From positions 1 through 5,393 of the forward strand of contig JAQICU010000035.1 in assembly GCA_027858325.1 (NCBI GenBank): DNA of 5,393 nt, read 5' to 3'. Position numbers and translations under genes: made by a program. The notes under the pieces were generated by a model that saw only the letters and a list, made by a program, of their open reading frames with translations, made no database searches and was not told where the DNA came from. Source of the stretch: Candidatus Cloacimonadota bacterium (GTDB lineage Bacteria > Cloacimonadota > Cloacimonadia > Cloacimonadales > TCS61). This document shows, in pieces, positions 1 to 5,296 of the stretch (positions within the stretch are counted from its first letter, which is position 1; the number at the start of each line of letters is the position of its first letter).

Positions 1-85
1 CTTTTTCTTCCAAAATATCTAATAATGTCATTCCAGGATGACTTACCGAGTTTGGTTTATATTCGTTTAACATTCTATTTGCCAT
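1..85 (-). CDS. higA: HigA-family antitoxin, N-terminal fragment (runs off left edge)
   Basis: Only the first 28 codons lie in the window, reading leftward from an ATG at 85-83. The peptide contains SHPGMTLLDILEEK, which resembles the N-terminal lead-in of HigA antitoxins (typically HPGETLxExLEE), just before the XRE helix-turn-helix. The usual Glu of PGETL is Met here. A strong Shine-Dalgarno site (AGGAGA, 96-91) sits 5 nt upstream and supports this start. The gene overlaps the end of the toxin gene by 11 nt, so the two are probably translationally coupled. In this family HigA neutralises HigB by direct binding and represses its own promoter. The DNA-binding domain is outside the window, so family membership rests on the lead motif and the toxin neighbour. 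It could be the short (about 100 aa) or the long IrrE-fused type of HigA; this cannot be decided here. Confidence 0.75.
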   Translation of the reverse strand, partial: MANRMLNEYKPNSVSHPGMTLLDILEEK

Positions 86-380
86 GATAATCTCCTATAT
101 AAACAATTTTTATAGCATATACTTCTGAAAGACTAAGAAATCCATCTTTTGAAATTGGTAATGGATCTGCAATGGGTTCAAAACACAATCTTTTAGGTTG
201 CTCTAAATCTAATGCCCACTGTCCCTTTCTATTTCCTTTTAACGCATGAAGTTTACCAGGTAGAAATTTCAAAATACCCATATTTTCAGCAGCTAGAATG
301 TCATCTAACCTCGTTTTAAGTCTGCCAGATGCATTATTACAGGATCTTCTAATTTTGTTACTACCAAAAACTATTTCCAT
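75..380 (-). CDS. higB: HigB/RelE-superfamily toxin (plasmid-maintenance killer type), possibly shortened
   Basis: A 101-residue protein of the HigB/RelE-ParE ribonuclease toxin family, whose members cleave mRNA on the ribosome. Family landmarks in order: N-terminal strand MEIVFGSNKIRR (1-12), the RLDDILAAENM helix (about 24-34), the block LHALKGNRKGQWALDLEQP (about 44-62) followed by RLCFEP, the DPLPISKDG loop (about 72-80), and the C-terminal VYAIKIVYIGDYH. The ATG at 380-378 is preceded on its strand by AAGG (plus positions 389-392) at 8 nt. Relatives I remember have about 11 more residues between the CNN motif (15-17) and the RL of the following helix. Here the stretch is only ASGRLKTRL, so part of the helical hairpin is missing and activity may be weakened. 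The reading frame is intact. Toxin-first order and overlap with the antitoxin gene are typical of higBA loci. Confidence 0.82.
   Translation of the reverse strand: MEIVFGSNKIRRSCNNASGRLKTRLDDILAAENMGILKFLPGKLHALKGNRKGQWALDLEQPKRLCFEPIADPLPISKDGFLSLSEVYAIKIVYIGDYHGK
91..96 (-). promoter_or_regulatory. Strong Shine-Dalgarno site of the antitoxin gene
   Basis: On the minus strand AGGAGA lies 5 nt before the antitoxin ATG and inside the last codons of the toxin gene. It is a better site than the AAGG ahead of the toxin. Stronger translation of antitoxin than toxin from one transcript is what a toxin-first module needs. Confidence 0.7.
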
Positions 381-399
381 TTAATTTACCTTATGAGTC

Positions 400-428
400 A
401 ATTAAATTAGCATTAATTTGCATGTCAA
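400..428 (-). promoter_or_regulatory. Candidate sigma70-type promoter of the higBA operon
   Basis: Reading the minus strand there is a consensus -35 box, TTGACA (428-423), a 17-bp spacer, and a weak -10 (TTAATT, 405-400, 3 of 6 consensus). The predicted start of transcription would be about 13-15 nt upstream of the toxin ATG, leaving just enough room for its AAGG site. The -35 match is exact, but the -10 is poor in a very AT-rich stretch, so the exact position is uncertain. Confidence 0.5.
404..419. promoter_or_regulatory. Inverted repeat in the higBA promoter, candidate antitoxin operator
   Basis: AAATTA-GCAT-TAATTT is a perfect 6-bp inverted repeat with a 4-bp centre. It lies between the -35 and -10 boxes of the candidate higBA promoter. 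HigA-type antitoxins bind short palindromes there and repress their own transcription. The arms are pure A/T in an AT-rich region, so chance is a real alternative. Confidence 0.4.
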
Positions 429-443
429 TACAAAATTATTTAA

Positions 444-521
444 TTTGATTTTAGTTATCTGGACCAAGAAGAATTAGAAAAAACTCTAGATAATGACATA
501 GAATTGGTGATTTCCAACTGA
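444..521 (+). pseudogene. Possible C-terminal relic of a lost gene
   Basis: A 25-codon stretch is open between a TAA (441-443) and a TGA (519-521), with no ATG in it. The translation looks like a normal protein end rather than random AT-rich translation: charged and amphipathic, including YLDQEELEKTL and ending DIELVISN. No family is recognised. It sits in the gap between the toxin-antitoxin module and the transporter, where insertion of a mobile module could have truncated an older gene. A chance open stretch of this length is also common. Confidence 0.2.
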
Positions 522-540
522 AAATATCGATTGGTAATCA
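508..540. promoter_or_regulatory. Imperfect inverted repeat upstream of the cotransporter promoter
   Basis: TGATTTCCAA (508-517) and TTGGTAATCA (531-540) are reverse complements at 9 of 10 positions. After one mismatch (C518/A530) three more inner pairs can form, leaving a 5-nt loop. ATTGGTGAT (503-511) and ATTGGTAAT (530-538) are also direct repeats matching at 8 of 9 positions. The element ends about 40 bp before the candidate -35 box of the transporter gene, where an activator or repressor site would be expected. It has no T-run on either side, so it does not look like an intrinsic terminator. Confidence 0.4.
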
Positions 541-578
541 TTGTAACATAATTAGATTTCGTTCCAGATTACTTTAAT

Positions 579-607
579 TTGACACAAATATCTTGAGCAA
601 TTATTTA
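579..607 (+). promoter_or_regulatory. Candidate promoter of the cotransporter gene
   Basis: An exact -35 box TTGACA (579-584) is followed after 17 bp by TATTTA (602-607), a weak -10 matching at 3 of 6 positions. If used, transcription would start only a few nucleotides before the ATG at 616, giving a nearly leaderless message. That would agree with the poor ribosome-binding site (only AAGA at 607-610). The -10 assignment is uncertain. CATAAT at 547-552 is a better -10 but has no recognisable -35 partner. Confidence 0.4.
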
Positions 608-615
608 AGACTCTT

Positions 616-2844
616 ATGGAAAATAAAATTAATGTTGATGAGAATAGCAAACCTACAGTAGAGAAATTCGGAACATTTCTAGGAGTTTATACTCCCAGTG
701 TACTAACCATTCTCGGTCTTATCATGTATCTCAGGTTCGGTTGGGTATTAGGAAACGTAGGTCTTGGTTTCACATTTCTCATCGTAGTTTTAGCCAGTTC
801 AATAACTTTTATCACTGCACTCAGTGCTTCGGCTATTGCTACAAATATGCGCGTTGGGGTTGGCGGAGAATATTATATGATCTCCCGCAGCCTGGGTTTA
901 GAACTGGGTGGAGCTATTGGAATTCCGCTCTATTTGTGCAGAACGCTCAGTATCACCTTTTACAGTTTCGGTCTTGCAGAAGCTATTATGATGTTTTGGC
1001 CGGCTACTCTGGGAATAATACCTGTTCACATGATACAGATAATAACTGCTGTTATCATCGTGGGAATCACTATTTTGTCAGGTAAAAGTGCAGGACTTGT
1101 CCTCAAGTTGCAAATCCCCATCATAATCGCTGTTGGAATATCAATACTGGCATTACTTATAGGTGCTTTAGCAGGAAGTTCGCAAGCACCTGAGATGACA
1201 GCAACTTTCCGCACAGCACCAAAAGGTTTCTGGTATGTATTTGCTGTTTTCTTCCCGGCTGTTACAGGTTTTACTGCTGGTATCGGTATGAGTGGAGACT
1301 TAAAAGATCCACGAAAATCCATACCAAAAGGAACTTTATTAGCAGTTTCTACAGGTTTACTTATCTATTTATTTATTCCACTTATTTTGGCTTTCACGGG
1401 TAAAATAAGTCCGGAAGGTTTAGCTTCTTCAGGAGTAGAAACTTGGAGCAAAATTGCTATTTTTGGCTCATTGCTTATAGCTCCAGGAATTTTTGGAGCA
1501 ATACTCTCTTCTGCTTTTGGTAGTGTGTTAGGTGGTCCGCGAGTACTTCAATCTTTAGCACAAGACAGGTTGGCTCCCTCTTTCCTGGCAAAGCTTTCCA
1601 AAACCGGTCAACCAACAATTTCCACATGGATAAGTGGTGCGATTGCCTTGATAGCTGTTACTCTGGGAGATTTGAATACAGTTGCCGAGTTTGTTACAAT
1701 CCTCTTTCTTACCCTTTATGTTATGATCAATTTCAGTGCCGCCCTGGAAAGTCTGACCAGCGATGCATCCTATCGGCCAAAAATAAAAGTCCACTGGCTT
1801 ATTTCATTATTAGGTTCATTCGGAGCAATTGCCGTAATGTTTTTAATCAGTCCTATAGCCTGTATTTTGGCAATTGCTTTCGAGATCATTTTATTCTGGA
1901 TCTTGCGGAAGCGGTCCATGCAAAAAGAATGGGGAGATGTGAGAGCAGGATTCTGGGGAACTCTAGCTCGTTTTGCTCTTCTAAAACTGAAAAAACATGC
2001 AAATGATCCCCGTAACTGGCGGCCTAATATTTTGGTTTTTGCCGGTGATCTTAATAAAAGATTAGCTCTAGTACAACTTGCTAACTTTCTAAATCAACGC
2101 CGTGGAATTCTAACTGTATGCAACATGATAATCGGTAATTTAAAAAATGACAAAATTAATATAAAAAGAGAAACTGAAAAGATGGATGAAATTTTGGAAC
2201 AAGCCGGAATCCAAGCCTTTAATGAAATAGATGTTGTTTCTAAGTTTGAGAGTGGGACTATCAATATTACTCAGGCAAACGGTATCGCAGGACTTAATTC
2301 CAATACTATCATGTTTGGCTGGTCAGACAAAAAGAAAAGAATGATATCTTTGCTTAAAACTATCCGCATAATTTCAGGATTGCAAAAAAGTTCTCTGCTA
2401 GTACGGTTAAATAAACCACCGGGAATATCCACTTATGCTAGAATGGATATCTGGTGGCGTGGTAAACACAGCAATGGTGACCTGATGCTGCTACTGGCTC
2501 ATCTGTTGAGTTTAAATGATGAATGGAAAAACGCTAAGATCATTATTCATACAATCATCCTGAGAGAAGAAGATCGTGAGTTCATGCTGAAAAATGTGAA
2601 TGAGATGATCAATGAAGTTCGTATTAAGGCTGAACCTAAAATTATTATTAAACCACAGGATAGATCTGTTACCGAAGTAATTCATGAAAATAGCAGGAAT
2701 GCAAACCTAGTATTTATGGGATTGAATATTCCAAAAGAAGGTGAAGAAAAAGATTACGTAACAAGAATTGAAGAACTCTCCGATGGATTGAAGACAACCA
2801 TCTTTGTACGTAACGGTGAAGAATTCGCCGGTGAAATGATTTAG
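616..2844 (+). CDS. Cation-chloride cotransporter, SLC12/NKCC-like (APC superfamily)
   Basis: A 742-residue membrane protein with about 12 hydrophobic segments (roughly 24-45, 52-73, 98-126, 134-155, 163-187, 204-225, 239-260, 282-305, 335-350, 355-378, 394-411, 413-430) and a cytosolic C-terminal domain (about 431-742). SLC12 signatures are clear: TILGLIMYLRFGWVLG in TM1, GVGGEYYMISRSLG (81-94), FFPAVTGFTAGIGMSGDLKDP (split at 212-224 and 225-232), and YVMINFSAALESL (368-380). By recalled alignment to animal NKCC1, it keeps the K+-site Tyr (Y116), P214 and T217, the Na+-site A295/S298/S299, and the Cl--site Tyr Y368. This suggests coupled Na+/K+/Cl- uptake. It lacks the long phosphorylated N-terminus of animal proteins. 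The C-terminal domain begins NWRPNILVFAG, as in archaeal and bacterial relatives. The start is fixed by an in-frame TGA at 580-582 with no other start codon between. Databases may call it an amino acid permease. Confidence 0.88.
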   Translation: MENKINVDENSKPTVEKFGTFLGVYTPSVLTILGLIMYLRFGWVLGNVGLGFTFLIVVLASSITFITALSASAIATNMRVGVGGEYYMISRSLGLELGGAIGIPLYLCRTLSITFYSFGLAEAIMMFWPATLGIIPVHMIQIITAVIIVGITILSGKSAGLVLKLQIPIIIAVGISILALLIGALAGSSQAPEMTATFRTAPKGFWYVFAVFFPAVTGFTAGIGMSGDLKDPRKSIPKGTLLAVSTGLLIYLFIPLILAFTGKISPEGLASSGVETWSKIAIFGSLLIAPGIFGAILSSAFGSVLGGPRVLQSLAQDRLAPSFLAKLSKTGQPTISTWISGAIALIAVTLGDLNTVAEFVTILFLTLYVMINFSAALESLTSDASYRPKIKVHWLISLLGSFGAIAVMFLISPIACILAIAFEIILFWILRKRSMQKEWGDVRAGFWGTLARFALLKLKKHANDPRNWRPNILVFAGDLNKRLALVQLANFLNQRRGILTVCNMIIGNLKNDKINIKRETEKMDEILEQAGIQAFNEIDVVSKFESGTINITQANGIAGLNSNTIMFGWSDKKKRMISLLKTIRIISGLQKSSLLVRLNKPPGISTYARMDIWWRGKHSNGDLMLLLAHLLSLNDEWKNAKIIIHTIILREEDREFMLKNVNEMINEVRIKAEPKIIIKPQDRSVTEVIHENSRNANLVFMGLNIPKEGEEKDYVTRIEELSDGLKTTIFVRNGEEFAGEMI

Positions 2845-2895
2845 ATATTAGCAATGAATAAGTAATGACATGGGTAAGTTAAATTGAATAGAATG

Positions 2896-2917
2896 AAATA
2901 TTGAAAAGTCAATATTT
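2896..2917 (+). promoter_or_regulatory. Perfect AT-rich hairpin abutting a Shine-Dalgarno site
   Basis: AAATATTG (2896-2903) and CAATATTT (2910-2917) are perfect 8-bp inverted repeats around a 6-nt AAAAGT loop. The 3' arm ends at the base just before GGAGG (2918-2922), the ribosome-binding site of the zinc-ribbon gene. With seven A-U pairs and one G-C pair the stem is marginally stable, and there is no T-run after it, so it is a poor intrinsic terminator. It could be an operator, an RNA-stability element or a weak modulator of translation. Confidence 0.4.
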
Positions 2918-2922
2918 GGAGG
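2918..2922 (+). promoter_or_regulatory. Shine-Dalgarno site fixing the start of the zinc-ribbon gene
   Basis: A full GGAGG lies 5 nt before ATG 2928. The reading frame is open back to a TTG at 2901, but that codon has no such site and lies within the hairpin, so the 69-residue start at 2928 is preferred. Confidence 0.85.
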
Positions 2923-2927
2923 AAAAT

Positions 2928-3137
2928 ATGAACGATTCAAGATATGTCTGTCCAAAATGTGGAAATATACAATACGAAACAGGAGAGTTCCGTGCAACCG
3001 GCGGAACTTTCAGTAAAATTTTTGATGTTCAGAATAAGAAATTCACAACTGTAACCTGCACTCGCTGTAAATATACAGAAATTTACAAAGCCGATTCCAG
3101 TACACTGGGGAATATTTTTGATTTCTTTACAAACTAG
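2928..3137 (+). CDS. Small zinc-ribbon protein, DUF2082/COG3478-like
   Basis: A 69-residue protein with two Cys pairs, C8-x2-C11 (CPKC) and C44-x2-C47 (CTRC), forming one zinc ribbon. Between them is the family block FRATGGTFSKIFDVQNKKF (21-39), followed by YTEIYK (49-54), and the C-terminal SSTLGNIFDFF. This layout matches the predicted nucleic-acid-binding zinc-ribbon family (Pfam zinc_ribbon_13, formerly DUF2082, COG3478), which is normally 65-75 residues, so the gene is complete. No biochemical role is established for the family; nucleic-acid binding is only predicted. The start at 2928 is chosen for its GGAGG site. The stop is 9 nt before the dehydrogenase ATG, so the two are very likely co-transcribed. 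Whether the ribbon protein regulates this operon is unknown. Confidence 0.85.
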   Translation: MNDSRYVCPKCGNIQYETGEFRATGGTFSKIFDVQNKKFTTVTCTRCKYTEIYKADSSTLGNIFDFFTN

Positions 3138-3146
3138 GAATAATTA

Positions 3147-4271
3147 ATGAATAATTTAGTCGTTCTCGGGGCAGGAATGGTGGGCAGGGCTATTGCCATT
3201 GATCTTGCCAAAAAGCACAATGTTATTTCAGCAGATATTTGTGAAAAAAGTTTAAGTAAACTGGAAAAATTCGATAACATTGAAACAATAAAAAGTGATC
3301 TTTCTAACAAAGAAAGTTTTAAAAAACTCATAAAAGATTCTGATCTGGTTGTAAGTGCGGTTCCCGGTTTTATGGGATTTGCAACATTAAAGACAATTAT
3401 CGAATCAAAGAAAGACGTGGTTGATATTGCCTTCTTCCCCGAAGATGCTTTGCAATTGGATGACCTGGCAAAAAAGCATAATGTTACAGCCATTATGGAT
3501 TGTGGTGTTGCTCCCGGAATGAGCAATGCAATATTGGGTTATCATAACAGTAAAATGACTGTTGAAGATTTTGAATTTTATGTTGGTGGACTCCCGCAGA
3601 AAAGAACGCTTCCCTTCCAATATAAAGCTCCCTTCTCACCTATTGATGTCATCGAAGAATATATCCGCTCTGCCAGGTTTGTTGTGAATGGAGAAGTTGT
3701 TGTCAAGCCAGCTTTATCCGATACCGAGCTTATAGAGTTTGAAGATGTAGGAACTCTGGAAGCATTTAATACAGATGGTCTGCGCTCACTTATCAAAACG
3801 ATGGATATTCCCAATATGAAAGAAAAAACACTTCGTTATCCGGGTTACATCGATCAGATCAAACTATTAAAAGACTACGGATTTTTCCAAACTGAAGAAG
3901 TAGAAATTGATGGTAATCAGATCCGCCCAATCGATCTGACTTCACACCTTTTGATCTCAAAATGGAAACTGGAAGATGATGAACCTGAATTTACTGTGAT
4001 GAAGATAGTTGTTTCCGGAATTGAGAAAAACAAACAGGTAAAATACATTTATGAACTTTTTGACAAATTTGATGTAGAGACACAAACGTCTTCTATGGCT
4101 CGTACAACAGGATATTCGTGTACATCCGCTGTCGAGCTTGTGTTAAATGGCGACTATGCGGAGAAAGGTTTGTTCCCACCTGAATTTCTGGGTGCCAAGA
4201 ATGATTGCCTGAAAAAAATGCTGGCATATCAGGAAGATAGGGATATTATTTATAAGATCAGCAAGACTTGA
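3147..4271 (+). CDS. Saccharopine dehydrogenase-family enzyme, lysine 6-dehydrogenase-like
   Basis: A 374-residue soluble oxidoreductase. The N-terminal Rossmann fold shows GAGMVG (8-13) and an acidic D30 at the end of the second strand, which favours NAD+ over NADP+. The middle carries DCGVAPGMSN (118-127) and YVGGLP (145-150), followed by GTLEAFNTDG (202-211), KTLRYPGYIDQIKLL (227-241), and near the end MARTTGYSCTSAVEL (317-331) and KGLFPPEFLG (340-349). As I recall it, this order of motifs matches Geobacillus lysine 6-dehydrogenase (DLGVAPGM, GPLEAFHTSG, KTIRYRGH, GVYPPE) better than saccharopine dehydrogenase proper, which has a GLDPGIDH-type motif. Lysine 6-dehydrogenase oxidatively deaminates L-lysine to aminoadipate semialdehyde, which cyclises to piperideine-6-carboxylate. 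Length is normal (about 375-390). AGGA (3136-3139) at 7 nt supports the start. The substrate is inferred; another opine-like or polyamine intermediate is possible. Confidence 0.78.
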   Translation: MNNLVVLGAGMVGRAIAIDLAKKHNVISADICEKSLSKLEKFDNIETIKSDLSNKESFKKLIKDSDLVVSAVPGFMGFATLKTIIESKKDVVDIAFFPEDALQLDDLAKKHNVTAIMDCGVAPGMSNAILGYHNSKMTVEDFEFYVGGLPQKRTLPFQYKAPFSPIDVIEEYIRSARFVVNGEVVVKPALSDTELIEFEDVGTLEAFNTDGLRSLIKTMDIPNMKEKTLRYPGYIDQIKLLKDYGFFQTEEVEIDGNQIRPIDLTSHLLISKWKLEDDEPEFTVMKIVVSGIEKNKQVKYIYELFDKFDVETQTSSMARTTGYSCTSAVELVLNGDYAEKGLFPPEFLGAKNDCLKKMLAYQEDRDIIYKISKT

Positions 4272-4351
4272 CTCGCAGCGAAGTAAAACGAATGTGAGTC
4301 GAGAATTGCATTAATAAGATATTGTTCTCGCCCCAAGCTTTGCATCGGGGC
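4267..4351 (+). repeat. Hairpin-rich intergenic element (REP/MITE-like candidate)
   Basis: Three consecutive complementary pairs fill the gap after the dehydrogenase. First, CTTGACTCGCA (4267-4277) pairs with TGTGAGTCGAG (4293-4303) over 11 bp, including two G-U pairs, around a 15-nt loop. Second, CGAGAA (4300-4305) pairs with TTCTCG (4325-4330). Third, GCCCC (4330-4334) pairs with GGGGC (4347-4351). The first and second stems share bases 4300-4303 and the second and third share 4330, so they are partly alternative folds. The left arm contains the dehydrogenase stop codon. No T-run follows, so it is not a classical terminator. The third stem is much more GC-rich than its surroundings. The form resembles dispersed intergenic palindromic repeats, but only one copy is in the window. 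Confidence 0.5.
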
Positions 4352-4378
4352 AAGTCCAATAAATTTAAGGAAATGTAA

Positions 4379-5296
4379 ATGGAAGAAACTAAAAAGAGAT
4401 ATATCGGAGCTACAGCGATAATACTGGCAGCGACCATGTGGGGTTTTGACGGTGTTGTCCTTACTCCACGTTTGTACAATCTAAATGTTGGTTTTGTAGT
4501 TTTTATGCTGCATTTTGTACCATTTGTGTTAATGAATACATTTCTCTTCAAAGAATATAAAGAGCTCAGAAAGTTTACGAAAACAGATTTTTTACTTCTG
4601 GGTGGAATTGCTTTTTTTGGAGGAGCTCTTGGTACACTCGCAATTGTCAAAGCACTATTTCTAGTGCGCTTTGATCATCTTTCAATAATTGTGCTGCTGC
4701 AAAAACTTCAGCCAATATTTGCCATCATTCTTGCAGCAATTTTCTTAAAGGAAAAAATCAAGCGTAGATTTATCTTCTGGGGTCTACTAGCTATAATCTC
4801 CAGTTATTTCCTGACCTTTGGACTTAATAAACCTAATATGAGTGAAGATGCTCCCTTGATCCAGGCAGCATTATGGGCACTTGTGGCAGCTTTTTCATTT
4901 GGAAGTGCTACTGTTCTGGGTAAAAAAGCTCTCACCAGATTGCCTTACTACACAACCAATTTCTTCCGATTCGGTTTTACAACAGTTCTTATGTTGATCT
5001 ATGTTCTTGTAATCGGGCAACTTGGTGAGTTCCAAAATGTTACAACGACTAATTGGATATTCTTTCTTATCATTGCTGTAACCACAGGTTCGGGGGCGAT
5101 ATTCCTATTTTATTACGGACTTAACAAAGTAACCGCAATTGTATCCACGATCTGTGAATTATTTTTTCCAATCTCAGCAATAATATTTGATTATTTTATC
5201 AATCATCATTCTCTATCATTAACACAGTGGATAAGCGCAGCAATAATGATCGTGGCAGTCGTTGAAATTAGTTATAAAAGAAAAAAGGTAAGATGA
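4379..5296 (+). CDS. EamA/DMT-superfamily transporter (10 TM)
   Basis: A 305-residue integral membrane protein with ten hydrophobic segments (about 9-27, 36-54, 70-90, 96-107, 109-123, 130-147, 160-178, 191-211, 224-246, 250-299 holding the last two). It forms two EamA repeats (about 9-145 and 162-296), the standard size for drug/metabolite transporters. The first repeat ends with QPIFAIILAAIFLKEKI (111-127), which carries the family Pro and the Glu before the next helix. The second has the Pro (FFP, 262-264), but that Glu is replaced in NHHSLS (275-280). Family members export or import amino acids, nucleotides and other small metabolites; the substrate cannot be read from sequence. AAGGA (4367-4371) lies 7 nt before the ATG. 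The stop overlaps the next gene by 4 nt. Adjacency to a lysine-dehydrogenase-like gene hints at an amino-acid or imine substrate, by inference only. Confidence 0.85.
   Translation: MEETKKRYIGATAIILAATMWGFDGVVLTPRLYNLNVGFVVFMLHFVPFVLMNTFLFKEYKELRKFTKTDFLLLGGIAFFGGALGTLAIVKALFLVRFDHLSIIVLLQKLQPIFAIILAAIFLKEKIKRRFIFWGLLAIISSYFLTFGLNKPNMSEDAPLIQAALWALVAAFSFGSATVLGKKALTRLPYYTTNFFRFGFTTVLMLIYVLVIGQLGEFQNVTTTNWIFFLIIAVTTGSGAIFLFYYGLNKVTAIVSTICELFFPISAIIFDYFINHHSLSLTQWISAAIMIVAVVEISYKRKKVR

Noticed and set aside
1026..1794. Open frames of 79-98 codons on the minus strand inside the cotransporter gene
   Set aside because: They lie antisense to a strongly conserved membrane protein, have no family-like motifs, and are explained by the codon bias of the real gene.
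741..2006. Plus-strand open frames of 114 and 126 codons in another frame of the cotransporter
   Set aside because: Rich in Cys, Tyr, Arg and Ser runs typical of shifted frames; the in-frame SLC12 protein is continuous across them, so no frameshift is indicated.
2901..2927. TTG start extending the zinc-ribbon protein by nine residues
   Set aside because: The extension would be encoded by the hairpin and the GGAGG site itself; ATG 2928 has ideal spacing and matches family length.
3200..3490. Repeated AKKHNV coding segment in the dehydrogenase (residues 21-26 and 108-113)
   Set aside because: A six-residue match at the ends of two different helix-strand turns is likely coincidence; the surrounding sequences do not align as a duplication.
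4267..4351. Intrinsic terminator after the dehydrogenase gene
   Set aside because: The GC-rich stem is followed by AAGTCC and A-rich sequence, not a T-run, on the plus strand, so it does not meet the definition.
3134..4650. Minus-strand open frames of 71-130 codons across the dehydrogenase and the start of the EamA gene
   Set aside because: Antisense shadows of recognised genes without ribosome sites or recognisable domains; one also crosses the hairpin element, which is not protein-like.
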